Positions 1 through 7,065 are shown, counted from the first letter of the stretch. The stretch is DNA of 11,916 bases from Treponema sp. (GCA_031284195.1 JAITAI010000018.1:1-11916); one strand, 5' to 3'. Numbers and translations are program-made. Notes: generated from the letters alone by a model not told the origin.

Positions 1-402
1 CTTACTGCCTGTGTGGATCAGGGGATTCCTGTTCATGTGCAGACCGTATTACTTCGCGGTATCAATGATGACGCCGGCGTCTTAGCAACTTTTTTTCGGG
101 AGTGTCTTGATTTGGGACTCTCTCCCTACTACCTTTTCCAGTTGGATCTGGCCCCGGGGACTGCTCATTTCAGGGTCCCCCTTAAAACAGGGCTTATCTT
201 ATACCAAGAACTAAAAGAGCGGATATCAGGCTTGGGACTGCCGGTTTATGCAGTAGACCTCCCTGGCGGCGGCGGCAAAATCCCCCTTCATGAGAAGGTG
301 ATAGCCGGAGAACGGGAAGAACCAAGAGGGACCGCCTACCTGCTTCAAGGACCTAATGGGAAGCTCTGGCCCTATCCTGCGGATAAAAACCAATCCGAAT
401 AA
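1..402 (+). CDS. kamA: Lysine 2,3-aminomutase family protein (KamA-like), C-terminal part; 5' end outside window
   Basis: This is the last 133 codons of a radical-SAM aminomutase gene, open from base 1 and ending at TAA 400-402. KamA enzymes use a [4Fe-4S] cluster, S-adenosylmethionine and pyridoxal phosphate to interconvert lysine and beta-lysine in the cytoplasm. The visible part carries family hallmarks: QTVLLRGINDD, then PYYLFQLDLAPGTAHFR, then VDLPGGGGKIPL. In the characterised clostridial enzyme two aspartates bind the substrate amino group; the Asp in QLDLAPG and the Asp before LPGGGG look like their counterparts. The radical-SAM CxxxCxxC motif would lie upstream and cannot be seen. 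The intact GGGGKIP segment favours KamA over EpmB, which modifies elongation factor P, but the missing N-terminus leaves this open. It converges on the minus-strand gene ending at 461, with 58 bases between and no convincing terminator. Confidence 0.88.
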   Translation, partial: LTACVDQGIPVHVQTVLLRGINDDAGVLATFFRECLDLGLSPYYLFQLDLAPGTAHFRVPLKTGLILYQELKERISGLGLPVYAVDLPGGGGKIPLHEKVIAGEREEPRGTAYLLQGPNGKLWPYPADKNQSE

Positions 403-460
403 GGCAGCGCTTTCCAGGGCTTTGCTTGTTAAGCGTTGATCGTATGACCAATCCCTTGGC

Positions 461-1390
461 TTACTCCTTCTTCTGGATAAATCTGCTCATAATCAAAAGC
501 TGTACCCCTAGGGCAACCATAAAGCTTATCCAAGCATAGCGGATACCGATGGCAGCGCTCAGTATACAAAACAAAGCCACGGCAAATATCCAGAGAGCCC
601 CCGCAATGAAACCGAACCGAGGATCGGAGCTTGTTTGGGCTGTTTCCACCTGATGAACCCAGGGCTTTTTTCGGTCCTTTTCACTTAAGACGAGCAGGGC
701 AAGCATTGCAGCGCCCGGTAGAACAAAGGGGATAAGGGATCCCAGGGCAGAAATAATGGAGATGTTCTTAAAGATCCGGGCAGTATCGAAAACTTCCGGG
801 TGAGCGGTAAGCCCTTCCGGTGTTACTATGGTATGCGTAAAGAGCACCACCGCCCCAACAAAGAGCCCGAAGAGGATCAGCGCGGAAGCCGCAGTATAGA
901 GGAGGCTTCGTTTCTTAGTCATGGCATAGTGAGTCTTGGTCTCCTGGGTGAGGACGAGGAACACCAGAGTGCAGAGGGAGATAATAGCAAAAGGCATGAG
1001 CGAGGGGATAGACTCTTTAAGGCCTGCGGAAAAATAGACGATAACACAGAGGAGGATACCTAAAGCCAATACCAAGCCTGCAGCAGGGTAACCGATGATG
1101 TGGACCTTATCCAGCGGAATGGAACGGACAAAGGCCCCGCCAATGATCTCTTGCCGTTTCTGACGACTTACCTGATCCGCCACCTCGGTAATGTCTCCCA
1201 GCTTGTCCAGGGCCTGCCGTAAGGCTTCTTCACCACTCAATCCTTGAGTGGTCATATTTTGGATACTTTCGAAAAGGTTCGCCCCTATCTCTTCTTTTAA
1301 GTCCCGTAAACCTGCTGTTGCTTCATAATCCTTAAAGATTTTCTGTAAAGCCCGATCAATGCTTTCTTTGTATTCATTGTATTCCTTCAT
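461..1390 (-). CDS. Multi-pass membrane protein with N-terminal permease-prefix (HAAS-like) domain
   Basis: A 309-residue protein. Residues 1-80 are a charged helical domain (KEEIGANLFESIQ, then GLSGEEALRQALDKLGD) of the HAAS/permease-prefix type that typically sits beside PadR regulators. Six hydrophobic segments follow, at about 97-122, 128-148, 162-187, 210-235, 259-283 and 285-303, so it should be an inner-membrane protein with its N-terminus in the cytoplasm. The start is well supported: GGAGG lies 7 bases before the ATG, and the ATG overlaps the TGA of the upstream PadR gene by 4 bases (ATGA), which implies translational coupling. The family is thought to bring a PadR-controlled input to the membrane or act with transporters, but no biochemical role is established, so none is assigned. 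I see no transport or catalytic motif. Ending is TAA at 461-463. Confidence 0.82.
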   Translation of the reverse strand: MKEYNEYKESIDRALQKIFKDYEATAGLRDLKEEIGANLFESIQNMTTQGLSGEEALRQALDKLGDITEVADQVSRQKRQEIIGGAFVRSIPLDKVHIIGYPAAGLVLALGILLCVIVYFSAGLKESIPSLMPFAIISLCTLVFLVLTQETKTHYAMTKKRSLLYTAASALILFGLFVGAVVLFTHTIVTPEGLTAHPEVFDTARIFKNISIISALGSLIPFVLPGAAMLALLVLSEKDRKKPWVHQVETAQTSSDPRFGFIAGALWIFAVALFCILSAAIGIRYAWISFMVALGVQLLIMSRFIQKKE

Positions 1391-1725
1391 TTTGTTTCCT
1401 CCAATAAATCGTTGATAATGTTCTGGGTAAACTGCCAGTCAAGTATATTTTGTGCCAATAAAGTTCGTCCTGTATCGGTAATACGGTAGTATTTTCGTCG
1501 AGCCCCCAGGGTTTCGTCCCCCCAATAGGAACTGATGTACCCAGCCTCCTCAAGCCGTTTGTAACTGGAATAGAGGGTGGTTTCCTTGAGTTCATACTGT
1601 TCACCGGTTTTCTCTAAAATCCGGTGGTAGATTTCAAAGCCATAGGCATCACCCTCCATGAGAATCCTTAGCACAATGGAATCCGTATGACCCCGCAGCA
1701 GGTCTGAGGATAATTTTGCTTCCAT
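1387..1725 (-). CDS. PadR family transcriptional regulator
   Basis: A 112-residue cytoplasmic DNA-binding protein. The winged-helix signature is clear: an N-terminal helix with HTDSIVLRILMEGDAYGFEI (about 13-32), the recognition-helix region LKETTLYSSYKRLEEAGYI (46-64), and the wing GARRKYYRITDTGRTLL (74-90). A C-terminal helix (91-112) would serve dimerisation. PadR proteins are mostly repressors that lose DNA affinity on binding a small molecule. The ATG at 1725 is chosen over an in-frame GTG at 1749 because AGGAG sits 5 bases upstream and the homologous region begins just after it. The gene overlaps the next membrane-protein gene by 4 bases, the usual PadR/permease-prefix arrangement. A perfect palindrome within its promoter (1876-1891) suggests autorepression. 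Ligand and targets are unknown. Confidence 0.92.
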   Translation of the reverse strand: MEAKLSSDLLRGHTDSIVLRILMEGDAYGFEIYHRILEKTGEQYELKETTLYSSYKRLEEAGYISSYWGDETLGARRKYYRITDTGRTLLAQNILDWQFTQNIINDLLEETK

Positions 1726-1727
1726 AC

Positions 1728-1829
1728 TTACTCCTTCTGCCTCACCCACCGGATCGGTTCATTTTCCAGGCTGAGGTCCCCCATAACCGTAGCACCCTTT
1801 CTTGCGAAGATGAAACCGATTATCCTCAT
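1728..1829 (-). CDS. Possible 33-codon leader ORF immediately before the PadR gene
   Basis: An ATG at 1829 opens a 33-codon frame that ends in TAA two bases before the PadR ATG and reads through its Shine-Dalgarno site. An in-frame GTG at 1853 would extend it to 41 residues. The predicted peptide is basic at its start (MRIIGFIFARKG) and matches nothing I recognise. No good ribosome binding site precedes either start. It could be a translated leader that controls access to the PadR start, or an accident in a leader of about 135 nt. Confidence 0.18.
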   Translation of the reverse strand: MRIIGFIFARKGATVMGDLSLENEPIRWVRQKE

Positions 1830-1868
1830 GGCGATTCTGGTTTTCTGCTTCACTGAAATACTCTTATT

Positions 1869-1897
1869 ATTATACGTCGTATTACTACGACTGTCAA
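1869..1897 (-). promoter_or_regulatory. Consensus sigma-70 type promoter of the PadR operon
   Basis: Read on the minus strand, the sequence is TTGACA (1897-1892), a 17-base spacer, then TATAAT (1874-1869). Both hexamers match the housekeeping consensus exactly. Transcription should begin near 1862, giving a leader of about 137 nt before the PadR start at 1725. So strong an unregulated promoter would be surprising; the palindrome in its spacer is a natural repressor site. Confidence 0.85.
1876..1891. promoter_or_regulatory. Palindromic operator inside the PadR promoter spacer
   Basis: GTCGTA TTAC TACGAC is a perfect 6+6 inverted repeat with a 4-base centre. It lies wholly between the -35 and -10 boxes, where a bound dimer would block RNA polymerase. 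PadR proteins commonly repress their own operon, so the PadR encoded here is the obvious candidate. The half-site differs from the ATGT/ACAT type reported for several PadR operators, so the assignment rests on position and symmetry. Confidence 0.6.
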
Positions 1898-1946
1898 GTA
1901 TTATGGTAAAATTCTTCTACTGAGGATTGTTCAATATGATACTTTC

Positions 1947-1979
1947 AAAAAAACTTAAACCTATCTGATCCCTCAGACA
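1947..1979 (-). terminator. Weak terminator-like hairpin after the ABC importer operon
   Basis: On the minus strand TGTCTGA, loop GGGA and TCAGATA form a 7-bp stem with one G-U pair (1979-1962). A run of seven T follows at 1953-1947, about 8 bases past the stem. It lies 47 bases beyond the stop of the last permease gene, where a terminator is expected. The short stem and spaced T-run make it a modest candidate. Confidence 0.4.
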
Positions 1980-2025
1980 CCGTACTCAAAAAGGGCAACT
2001 TCTATATAGAACCGCATATTCCGAT

Positions 2026-2994
2026 TTACCGTTCCTCCCGGAAATAAGGCTGCCCCAACCCAGCAGGACTCTGATACTCCTTCTTTTTTCTCCAGGTAAT
2101 CACCAGCAGCACCACTATGGTGGCAATGTAGGGCAACATATCAAGTAATTGGGGGTAAAAAACCAGTTTCTTCCCGAACAGGATCAGGTTGCTATTCTGA
2201 AACTTGAAACCCACCCCTTTAAGTGCGCCAAAAATGTATGCCGCAAAAATTGCTTTCAGGGGATTCCAGGTACTGAAAATAATCAGGGCCACCGCAATCC
2301 ACCCCGCACCAGCAGTTATATTTTCCTGCCATCGGGGTACAAAGACCAGAGATAAATAGGCGCCCCCCAGACCGCACAAAAAGCCTCCCACCCCAATATG
2401 CAGGTACTTATACAGATTTACAGGAATACCAGAGGCATCAGCTACCCCGGGATTTTCTCCCACTGCCCGGGCATTTAGACCGAAGCGAGTATACTGAAAA
2501 TAGCCGTAGAGCAGCATCGCCAGAACCATACCTGCCAGCACATAGGGGCTTTGTTCAAAGAATACCCTTCCGATAAGGGGAAGGCGGTGTAGGAACGGTA
2601 CGGACAGGGGCGCAAAAGCCCTCGACACCCCTTCGGGAAGAGGCTTCCCTGAGAGGTTCTTTCCCAGAAAACCAGACACCCCGGTGCCGAAAATGGTGAG
2701 AATAAGCCCGGTAACTACCTGGTTACCCCGGAGGGTAACGGTAATCAGGGCATAGATGAAGGCCCCCCCAGCCCCGGCAAGCCCTGCGGTGACTATGGCT
2801 ATCCCCGGATTTCCCGTTCCCAAGGCTGCAGAATACCCTACGGAAGCGCCAAGGAGCATCATCCCTTCGATACCGAGGTTCAGGTTCCCTACTTTCTCAC
2901 ATACGATTCCCCCTAACACCGCAAACAGGATATGGGTACCCATCTGTACCGCGGTTTGCAAAAACAGAGCCAATCCTTCCATAAAAGCACTCAT
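2026..2994 (-). CDS. BMP-type ABC importer, inner-membrane permease 2 (NupQ-like)
   Basis: A 322-residue polytopic membrane protein, the second permease of the importer and last gene of its operon. Near the N-terminus it has VGNLNLGIEGMMLLGA (about 36-51), the conserved first-loop motif of this permease family. The cytoplasmic coupling segment is VGENPGVADASGIPVN (about 178-193), where the ATPase docks. Roughly eight to ten hydrophobic segments span the length. The family is related to branched-chain amino-acid/ribose permeases and includes the NupQ guanosine permease of Bacillus. The ATG at 2994 is preferred over a TTG at 3018 because AGGAG lies 8 bases upstream and the first eight residues of the longer form are atypical. 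It is 75 bases downstream of permease 1, and that gap holds a hairpin. It likely pairs with permease 1 as a heterodimeric channel for purine base or nucleoside uptake. Confidence 0.9.
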   Translation of the reverse strand: MSAFMEGLALFLQTAVQMGTHILFAVLGGIVCEKVGNLNLGIEGMMLLGASVGYSAALGTGNPGIAIVTAGLAGAGGAFIYALITVTLRGNQVVTGLILTIFGTGVSGFLGKNLSGKPLPEGVSRAFAPLSVPFLHRLPLIGRVFFEQSPYVLAGMVLAMLLYGYFQYTRFGLNARAVGENPGVADASGIPVNLYKYLHIGVGGFLCGLGGAYLSLVFVPRWQENITAGAGWIAVALIIFSTWNPLKAIFAAYIFGALKGVGFKFQNSNLILFGKKLVFYPQLLDMLPYIATIVVLLVITWRKKKEYQSPAGLGQPYFREER

Positions 2995-3025
2995 AACAAC
3001 ATCTCCTAGGACCGGCAAGAAACGC

Positions 3026-3065
3026 TTCCAGGGCAGGGTGAACGGACCTCCCCAAGTCCCTGGAA
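3026..3065 (-). other. Intercistronic hairpin between the two permease genes
   Basis: TTCCAGGG (3026-3033) and CCCTGGAA (3058-3065) are perfect complements around a 24-base loop, and a bulged GC pair could extend the stem. It begins 4 bases after the permease 1 stop codon. The minus-strand sequence after the stem (GCGTTTCTTGCC) is only mildly T-rich, so a full terminator is unlikely. Partial attenuation or 3'-end stabilisation of the upstream mRNA fits better. Confidence 0.45.
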
Positions 3066-3069
3066 AGCT

Positions 3070-4128
3070 TCATGATTTCCCTGGCTGTATCCAGGCAAAC
3101 CGGTACCGGATAAAAAATTCACTTCCGAGGACAAAAAAAATAATGATCCCCTGTAAAACCAAGGAAATAGATGCAGGAATTTGCAGGGAACTTTGCAGAA
3201 AATTCCCCCCTTGGATGAGCAGGGAAAACAAAAAAGAAACCACCAGAATCCCCGGCGGACTGAGCCGGGCAAGCCAGGAGGTAATCACCGCGGTAAAACC
3301 CAGTCCTCCGGAAAGCTGCTCTGAAAGGGAACGCTCCACTGCAGAGGCTTGCATCATCCCTGCAATGCCGCAAAGCCCCCCGCTCAACATGACGGCGATA
3401 ATCATGGTACGCAACACCGGCATTCCCGCATACCGGGCAGTGGCTTCGCTTTCACCGAGTACCTCAATTTCAAACCCCAGCTTGGTTCGTTTCATGATAC
3501 CATAGACCAGCACGGTGAGGCCCAAAGTGATGATCCAACCTGCATGGATACCGAGCACCGAGGGGAGAATCCCATTTTCACTAAAAGAGGCTATTTTAGG
3601 AAAACCGCTAGCCTGCGGATCTTTCCAAGGGCCGTATTGCAAATAGGAAATCCATTTGGCAGCCACGTAATTCAGCATCAGGGTAACGAGGGTTTCATTG
3701 GTAGAAAACCGGGCCTTCAATACCCCAGGGATTAATGCCCAGAGGCCGCCAAGAACCAAGGCGTTGAGGAACATCAAGGGGAGCAGCAACAAAGCCGGTA
3801 AATCAGGAAAAGCAAAGGCTACCAAGGAAGCACCATAAGCGCCTAGGTAAAACTGTCCTTCCGCTCCGATATTCCAGAACTTCATACGGAATGCAAGGGC
3901 GATACCCAAGGAAAGGGTAGCCAAGGGAATAGCCTTATGCACGGTTTCCTTGAAACGGTAGGCGGAACCTAGGGAACCGGCTAAGATTTTGCCGTATATT
4001 TCCAGGGGATTATAGCCCATACAGGCCATGATAAGCGCCGATGCCACGAGCGCGGCTATGGCCGCAGCAAAACGCAAGATTGGTTCCTTGAACGCAGAAG
4101 TTTCAGGCTGGGTTAGTATGCGCAGCAC
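3070..4128 (-). CDS. BMP-type ABC importer, inner-membrane permease 1 (NupP-like)
   Basis: A 352-residue membrane protein, first permease of the importer. It opens with a hydrophobic segment (FAAAIAALVASALIMACMGY). At about 86-92 it has NIGAEGQ, the diagnostic permease 1 motif matching NLGIEG in its partner. The coupling loop GESEATARYAGMP lies near 225-237. Further helices run to the C-terminus, about nine in all. The start is the GTG at 4128, with GGAG 7 bases upstream; a TTG at 4152 is open but lacks a ribosome binding site. With the GTG start it overlaps the ATPase gene by 26 bases, so the two are probably translated in a coupled way. With the permease encoded at 2026-2994 it would form the translocation channel. 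Substrate is inferred from the family as a purine nucleoside or base; the permease alone does not show it. Confidence 0.9.
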   Translation of the reverse strand: MLRILTQPETSAFKEPILRFAAAIAALVASALIMACMGYNPLEIYGKILAGSLGSAYRFKETVHKAIPLATLSLGIALAFRMKFWNIGAEGQFYLGAYGASLVAFAFPDLPALLLLPLMFLNALVLGGLWALIPGVLKARFSTNETLVTLMLNYVAAKWISYLQYGPWKDPQASGFPKIASFSENGILPSVLGIHAGWIITLGLTVLVYGIMKRTKLGFEIEVLGESEATARYAGMPVLRTMIIAVMLSGGLCGIAGMMQASAVERSLSEQLSGGLGFTAVITSWLARLSPPGILVVSFLFSLLIQGGNFLQSSLQIPASISLVLQGIIIFFVLGSEFFIRYRFAWIQPGKS

Positions 4129-5707
4129 CGTATAGCTCCGATTTATGCCCAAGCATTAAAAGCCCAATGTCTTCTTTTGAAACCTCCGGCTTTCCCAGGG
4201 GCACCCCTAAAGCCCCTTGAGGATACACGATATCCATAAGCACTCCCCGGTGAATAACCATAATGCGATCACACAGTTCCTGCAACACATCCAGATCTTC
4301 CCCTATAAAAAGGACCCCCACTCCCCGTTTTTTCTGGACATTGAGCATAGCATATATGCTATAGGAGGCCCCTATATCAAGACCCCGTACTGGATAGGCG
4401 GTAACCAGGAGTCGAGGTTCCCGTTCCAGTTCCCTACCCAGTAGGACTTTCTGGATATTCCCCCCAGATAGTTTCTTAACGATATGCTGCACTGATGGGG
4501 TGGAAATAGCATAACGTCTTACAATGGTTTCAGCTTGTATCCGTCCTTTGAGGCGATCGATCAGGGGGCCTTGGGTGCTGTCGTAAGAGGTCAAGAGGAT
4601 ATTATCGGTAATACTCATCCCTGCTGCAAGGCCCATACCGAGCCGGTCTTCGGGGATAAAACTCAGGCGGATCCCCTTTTTCTTGATGCCCCGAGGGGAA
4701 AGGCCCAGCAGGTTTTCCCCAAGAAACCGGATAGCGCCAGAATCAGGGCGCCGCAGTCCGGTAATAATCTCGCATAACTCTTTCTGCCCGCTGCCCGCAA
4801 TCCCCGCAACCCCGAGGATTTCCCCTGCAAAGACATCAAAAGACAGGGCGTCCATGATTTGCACCCCTTCGGGATCCCGCAGGCTCAGGGAACGGACCTC
4901 AAGCATGGGGTTTTTCTGGACAAGCGGCTTTTCCCGGTGTATCTCCAAGGAAATACTGCCTCCCACCATCAGTTCAGTTAATTCCCGGGGATTGGTATCC
5001 TTGGTATACACCGTGCTCAGGCTTTTGCCCTTACGCAGCACAGTTACCCGGTCGCTGATTTCCATAACCTCCTGCAGTTTATGGGTAATGATGATAATCG
5101 CACAGCCCGCTGCTTTCATAGTCCGCATCATGGAAAAAAGCCGAGTCGTTTCTTGAGGAGTCAGCACCGCAGTAGGTTCATCCAGCACTAACACCGAGGC
5201 TCCCCGGTAGAGGACCTTGAGAATTTCCACGGTTTGTTTTTCACTCACCGGCATATCGTAGATTTTTTTCTTATGCTGGATACTCAGGCCAAAACGCCCT
5301 TCCAAGGCCTGAATTTTTTCAATGATTTTTTTCTTTTGAAGGAAGGGCGTCCTCCACCCTCTCAGGCCCTCAGATGGGACATCTCCTCTTTTCTCTCCCA
5401 AACTGATATTCTCCCAGGCATTCATCACCGGTATGAGCTTAAAATGCTGATACACCATACCGATCCCTGCGGCAATGGCATCCTGGGGGGATTTGAAAAA
5501 CCGCTTCTCCCCGTTAATAACAATAGAACCGGAATCCGGGACATACATTCCCGAAAGCATATTCACCAGGGTACTCTTACCTGAACCATTTTCCCCCAAG
5601 ATAGCAACTATTTCACCCCGATCTACCGTCATACCCACATCGTCATTGGCCTGCACGGTCCCAAATCGTTTGGAAATGTGTTTCATCTCTACATAGGCTT
5701 GGGGCAT
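4103..5707 (-). CDS. BMP-type ABC importer ATPase with two nucleotide-binding domains (NupO-like)
   Basis: A 534-residue cytoplasmic ATPase with two tandem ABC domains, powering the importer. Domain 1 (about 5-250) has Walker A GENGSGKST (38-46), Q-loop VYQHF, signature VSEKQ (154-158), Walker B LVLDEPT and switch histidine in IIITHK. Domain 2 (about 268-520) has a degenerate Walker A, GIAGSGQKE, without the catalytic lysine position, a good signature LSGGN, TAYPVRGLD in place of Walker B, and GEDLD instead of the switch histidine. This one-active, one-degenerate layout is normal for sugar and BMP-family ATPases such as RbsA and NupO. Two adjacent ATGs are possible, 5710 and 5707; the second is taken because AAGGA lies at better spacing. 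It follows the binding-protein gene by 125 bases containing a strong hairpin and overlaps permease 1 by 26 bases. Confidence 0.95.
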   Translation of the reverse strand: MPQAYVEMKHISKRFGTVQANDDVGMTVDRGEIVAILGENGSGKSTLVNMLSGMYVPDSGSIVINGEKRFFKSPQDAIAAGIGMVYQHFKLIPVMNAWENISLGEKRGDVPSEGLRGWRTPFLQKKKIIEKIQALEGRFGLSIQHKKKIYDMPVSEKQTVEILKVLYRGASVLVLDEPTAVLTPQETTRLFSMMRTMKAAGCAIIIITHKLQEVMEISDRVTVLRKGKSLSTVYTKDTNPRELTELMVGGSISLEIHREKPLVQKNPMLEVRSLSLRDPEGVQIMDALSFDVFAGEILGVAGIAGSGQKELCEIITGLRRPDSGAIRFLGENLLGLSPRGIKKKGIRLSFIPEDRLGMGLAAGMSITDNILLTSYDSTQGPLIDRLKGRIQAETIVRRYAISTPSVQHIVKKLSGGNIQKVLLGRELEREPRLLVTAYPVRGLDIGASYSIYAMLNVQKKRGVGVLFIGEDLDVLQELCDRIMVIHRGVLMDIVYPQGALGVPLGKPEVSKEDIGLLMLGHKSELYGAAHTNPA

Positions 5708-5737
5708 CATCCTTCCTTATCTTTTACTGAAGTTGGC

Positions 5738-5773
5738 AGGAACTGACTCACCCTTACGGTATAGTCAGTTCCT
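5738..5773 (-). other. Strong intercistronic hairpin between binding-protein and ATPase genes
   Basis: AGGAACTGACT (5738-5748) and AGTCAGTTCCT (5763-5773) are perfect 11-base complements around a 14-base loop. No T-run follows on the minus strand, so it is not a standard terminator. Similar structures after binding-protein genes in other importers protect the 3' end of that mRNA and reduce read-through, which raises binding protein over ATPase. A weaker 6-bp stem, GTCCCT/AGGGAC (5786-5810), lies between it and the binding-protein stop. Confidence 0.6.
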
Positions 5774-5832
5774 AAACCCCAGGGCGTCCCTTTTCAGTAC
5801 AAACAGGGACCCACCAGGATAGAGCTTCCCTA

Positions 5833-6948
5833 TTACTGGGGAATGGTACCAATTACCCCCTGTACAAACCAGCTCATATTCCAGATTTCATCGTCGGTCA
5901 TCTTTACCCCTGCAGGAACCTTAACCGTACCGCTCTGATCCATCAAGGGACCGGTAAAGGGATCAAAGGTCCCTGCGGCGATCTTTGCCTGGGCTTCGGC
6001 TACTTTGTCCGCTGCTTCCGGCGCGTTGTTCCCGGTGAGGGTATCCAGACTTACGGTTCCGTTGCTAAAACCCTCCCAGTAGGCCCGGGACTTCCAGGTT
6101 CCGGCTTGGATGCTTTTCACATCATCCACATAAAAAACCTCCCAGTGGAACAAGGGCGCGGTTAGGTATGCCCGCGGCGCAGCATTGGCAGTGGCTACAT
6201 TATAACCCACTGCAAAAGCCCCCCGTTCCTGAGCAGCGATCTGAGGCGCCGTGGTATCCTGGTGCTGGGCTATGACATCACAACCCTTGTTCAAGAGTTC
6301 CAAGGCGGCTTGCTTTTCCACACTCGGATCATACCAGGTATTGGTCCAGATGACCTCTACGGTGGCATCGGGGTTGACCGACTGTACCCCCAGGGTAAAG
6401 GCGTTAATCCCCCGGATAACCTCTGGTATGGGCATGGCAGCCACATAGCCGATGTGGTTTACCGTGGTTTTGAGGCCCGCTGCAATACCCGAAAGATACC
6501 GGGCCTGGTATATTTTGCCAAAATAGGTAGACACATTGGCAGCCCGTTTATACCCCGAACAGTGGCCGAAATAGACCGCGGGATTGTCTGCAGCGGCTTT
6601 TATGGTCCAATCCATGAAGCCGAAGCTGTTGGTGTAAATCACGGTACACCCCTGATCGATTAAGTCCCGGATGGCCTTTTCACAGTCCGCATTTTCCGGG
6701 ACATTTTCGATGTAGGAGGTCTTAATCCCCAATGCCTCTAGGGCCAAACGTCCCTTGTCATGGGCCTGGGTGTAACCTTCATCGTTAATGGCGCCGATAT
6801 ACACAAAGCCCACCTTGAGGGTATCCGTAGATTTCCCGGAGGCTGCCTGTCCTTTTTCAGCATCCTTGCGGCCTCCTGCAAATGCGGAAACTGCCATTCC
6901 TAAAACCAGAAAAAACACCGATAGTTTTTTCGCCGATTGCTTCATCAT
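5833..6948 (-). CDS. BMP-family periplasmic substrate-binding protein (probable purine base/nucleoside)
   Basis: A 371-residue exported protein, first gene of the importer operon. Residues 1-24 are a signal peptide (MMKQSAKK, hydrophobic core, AFA cleavage site), followed by GGRKDAEKGQ and a low-complexity linker. The BMP domain (about 44-340) starts LKVGFVYIGAINDEGYTQAHD and includes TNSFGFMDW (106-114), QHQD (228-231) and GTWKSRAYWEG (283-293). The QHQD and GTWKS features match the BMP subgroup I associate with adenine or related purine ligands; this is recollection of the family and needs a search. Related T. pallidum PnrA binds purine nucleosides. Unlike PnrA and most BMP proteins it has no lipobox cysteine, so it should be soluble in the periplasm. 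The ATG at 6948 has GGAGG 5 bases upstream, so a longer frame starting at 6975 is rejected. A promoter at 7084-7112 serves it. Confidence 0.93.
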   Translation of the reverse strand: MMKQSAKKLSVFFLVLGMAVSAFAGGRKDAEKGQAASGKSTDTLKVGFVYIGAINDEGYTQAHDKGRLALEALGIKTSYIENVPENADCEKAIRDLIDQGCTVIYTNSFGFMDWTIKAAADNPAVYFGHCSGYKRAANVSTYFGKIYQARYLSGIAAGLKTTVNHIGYVAAMPIPEVIRGINAFTLGVQSVNPDATVEVIWTNTWYDPSVEKQAALELLNKGCDVIAQHQDTTAPQIAAQERGAFAVGYNVATANAAPRAYLTAPLFHWEVFYVDDVKSIQAGTWKSRAYWEGFSNGTVSLDTLTGNNAPEAADKVAEAQAKIAAGTFDPFTGPLMDQSGTVKVPAGVKMTDDEIWNMSWFVQGVIGTIPQ

Positions 6949-6975
6949 GTTTTCCTCCTCACATAACCAAAGCAC

Positions 6976-7008
6976 GTAACCAGATCACCTCTTGGTAATC
7001 CGGTTACC
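6976..7008 (-). promoter_or_regulatory. Alternative hairpins in the importer mRNA leader
   Basis: Two inverted repeats share bases here. A long-range pair joins GTAACCAGAT (6976-6985) to ATCCGGTTAC (6998-7007), ten positions with one mismatch. A short hairpin, GGTAA TCCGG TTACC (6994-7008), is perfect. Both use 6998-7007, so the RNA can form one or the other. The structure ends about 20 bases before the Shine-Dalgarno site. I do not recognise a known riboswitch class, and the purine riboswitch core is absent. Confidence 0.45.
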
Positions 7009-7065
7009 CTCACTAAAATTAAAGAGCCAATGCAAGCCGGCTTTTTCATTGCCCCTTTAATGATC

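Noticed and set aside
403..460. Bidirectional terminator between the converging genes
   Set aside because: Only an AGCGCTT/AAGCGTT pairing with a G-U pair and a 4-bp CCAA/TTGG stem are visible, neither with a T-run.
2756..3505. Long 249-codon open frame on the + strand opposite the permease genes
   Set aside because: It is antisense to two clearly recognisable permease genes, is proline-rich with no family resemblance, and has no ribosome binding site.
3070..4152. TTG start at 4152 for permease 1, TTG at 3018 for permease 2, GTG at 1749 for PadR and a start at 6975 for the binding protein
   Set aside because: Each longer start lacks a ribosome binding site, while a shorter in-frame start has one at good spacing.
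4103..5707. Second ATPase domain as a damaged pseudodomain
   Set aside because: The degenerate Walker A and missing switch histidine are standard for the second half of this ATPase family.
6262..6663. 133-codon + strand frame opposite the binding-protein gene, and similar frames opposite the kinase (e.g. 7250-7933)
   Set aside because: Mirror-frame artefacts of codon bias in real minus-strand genes; no homology or start signals.
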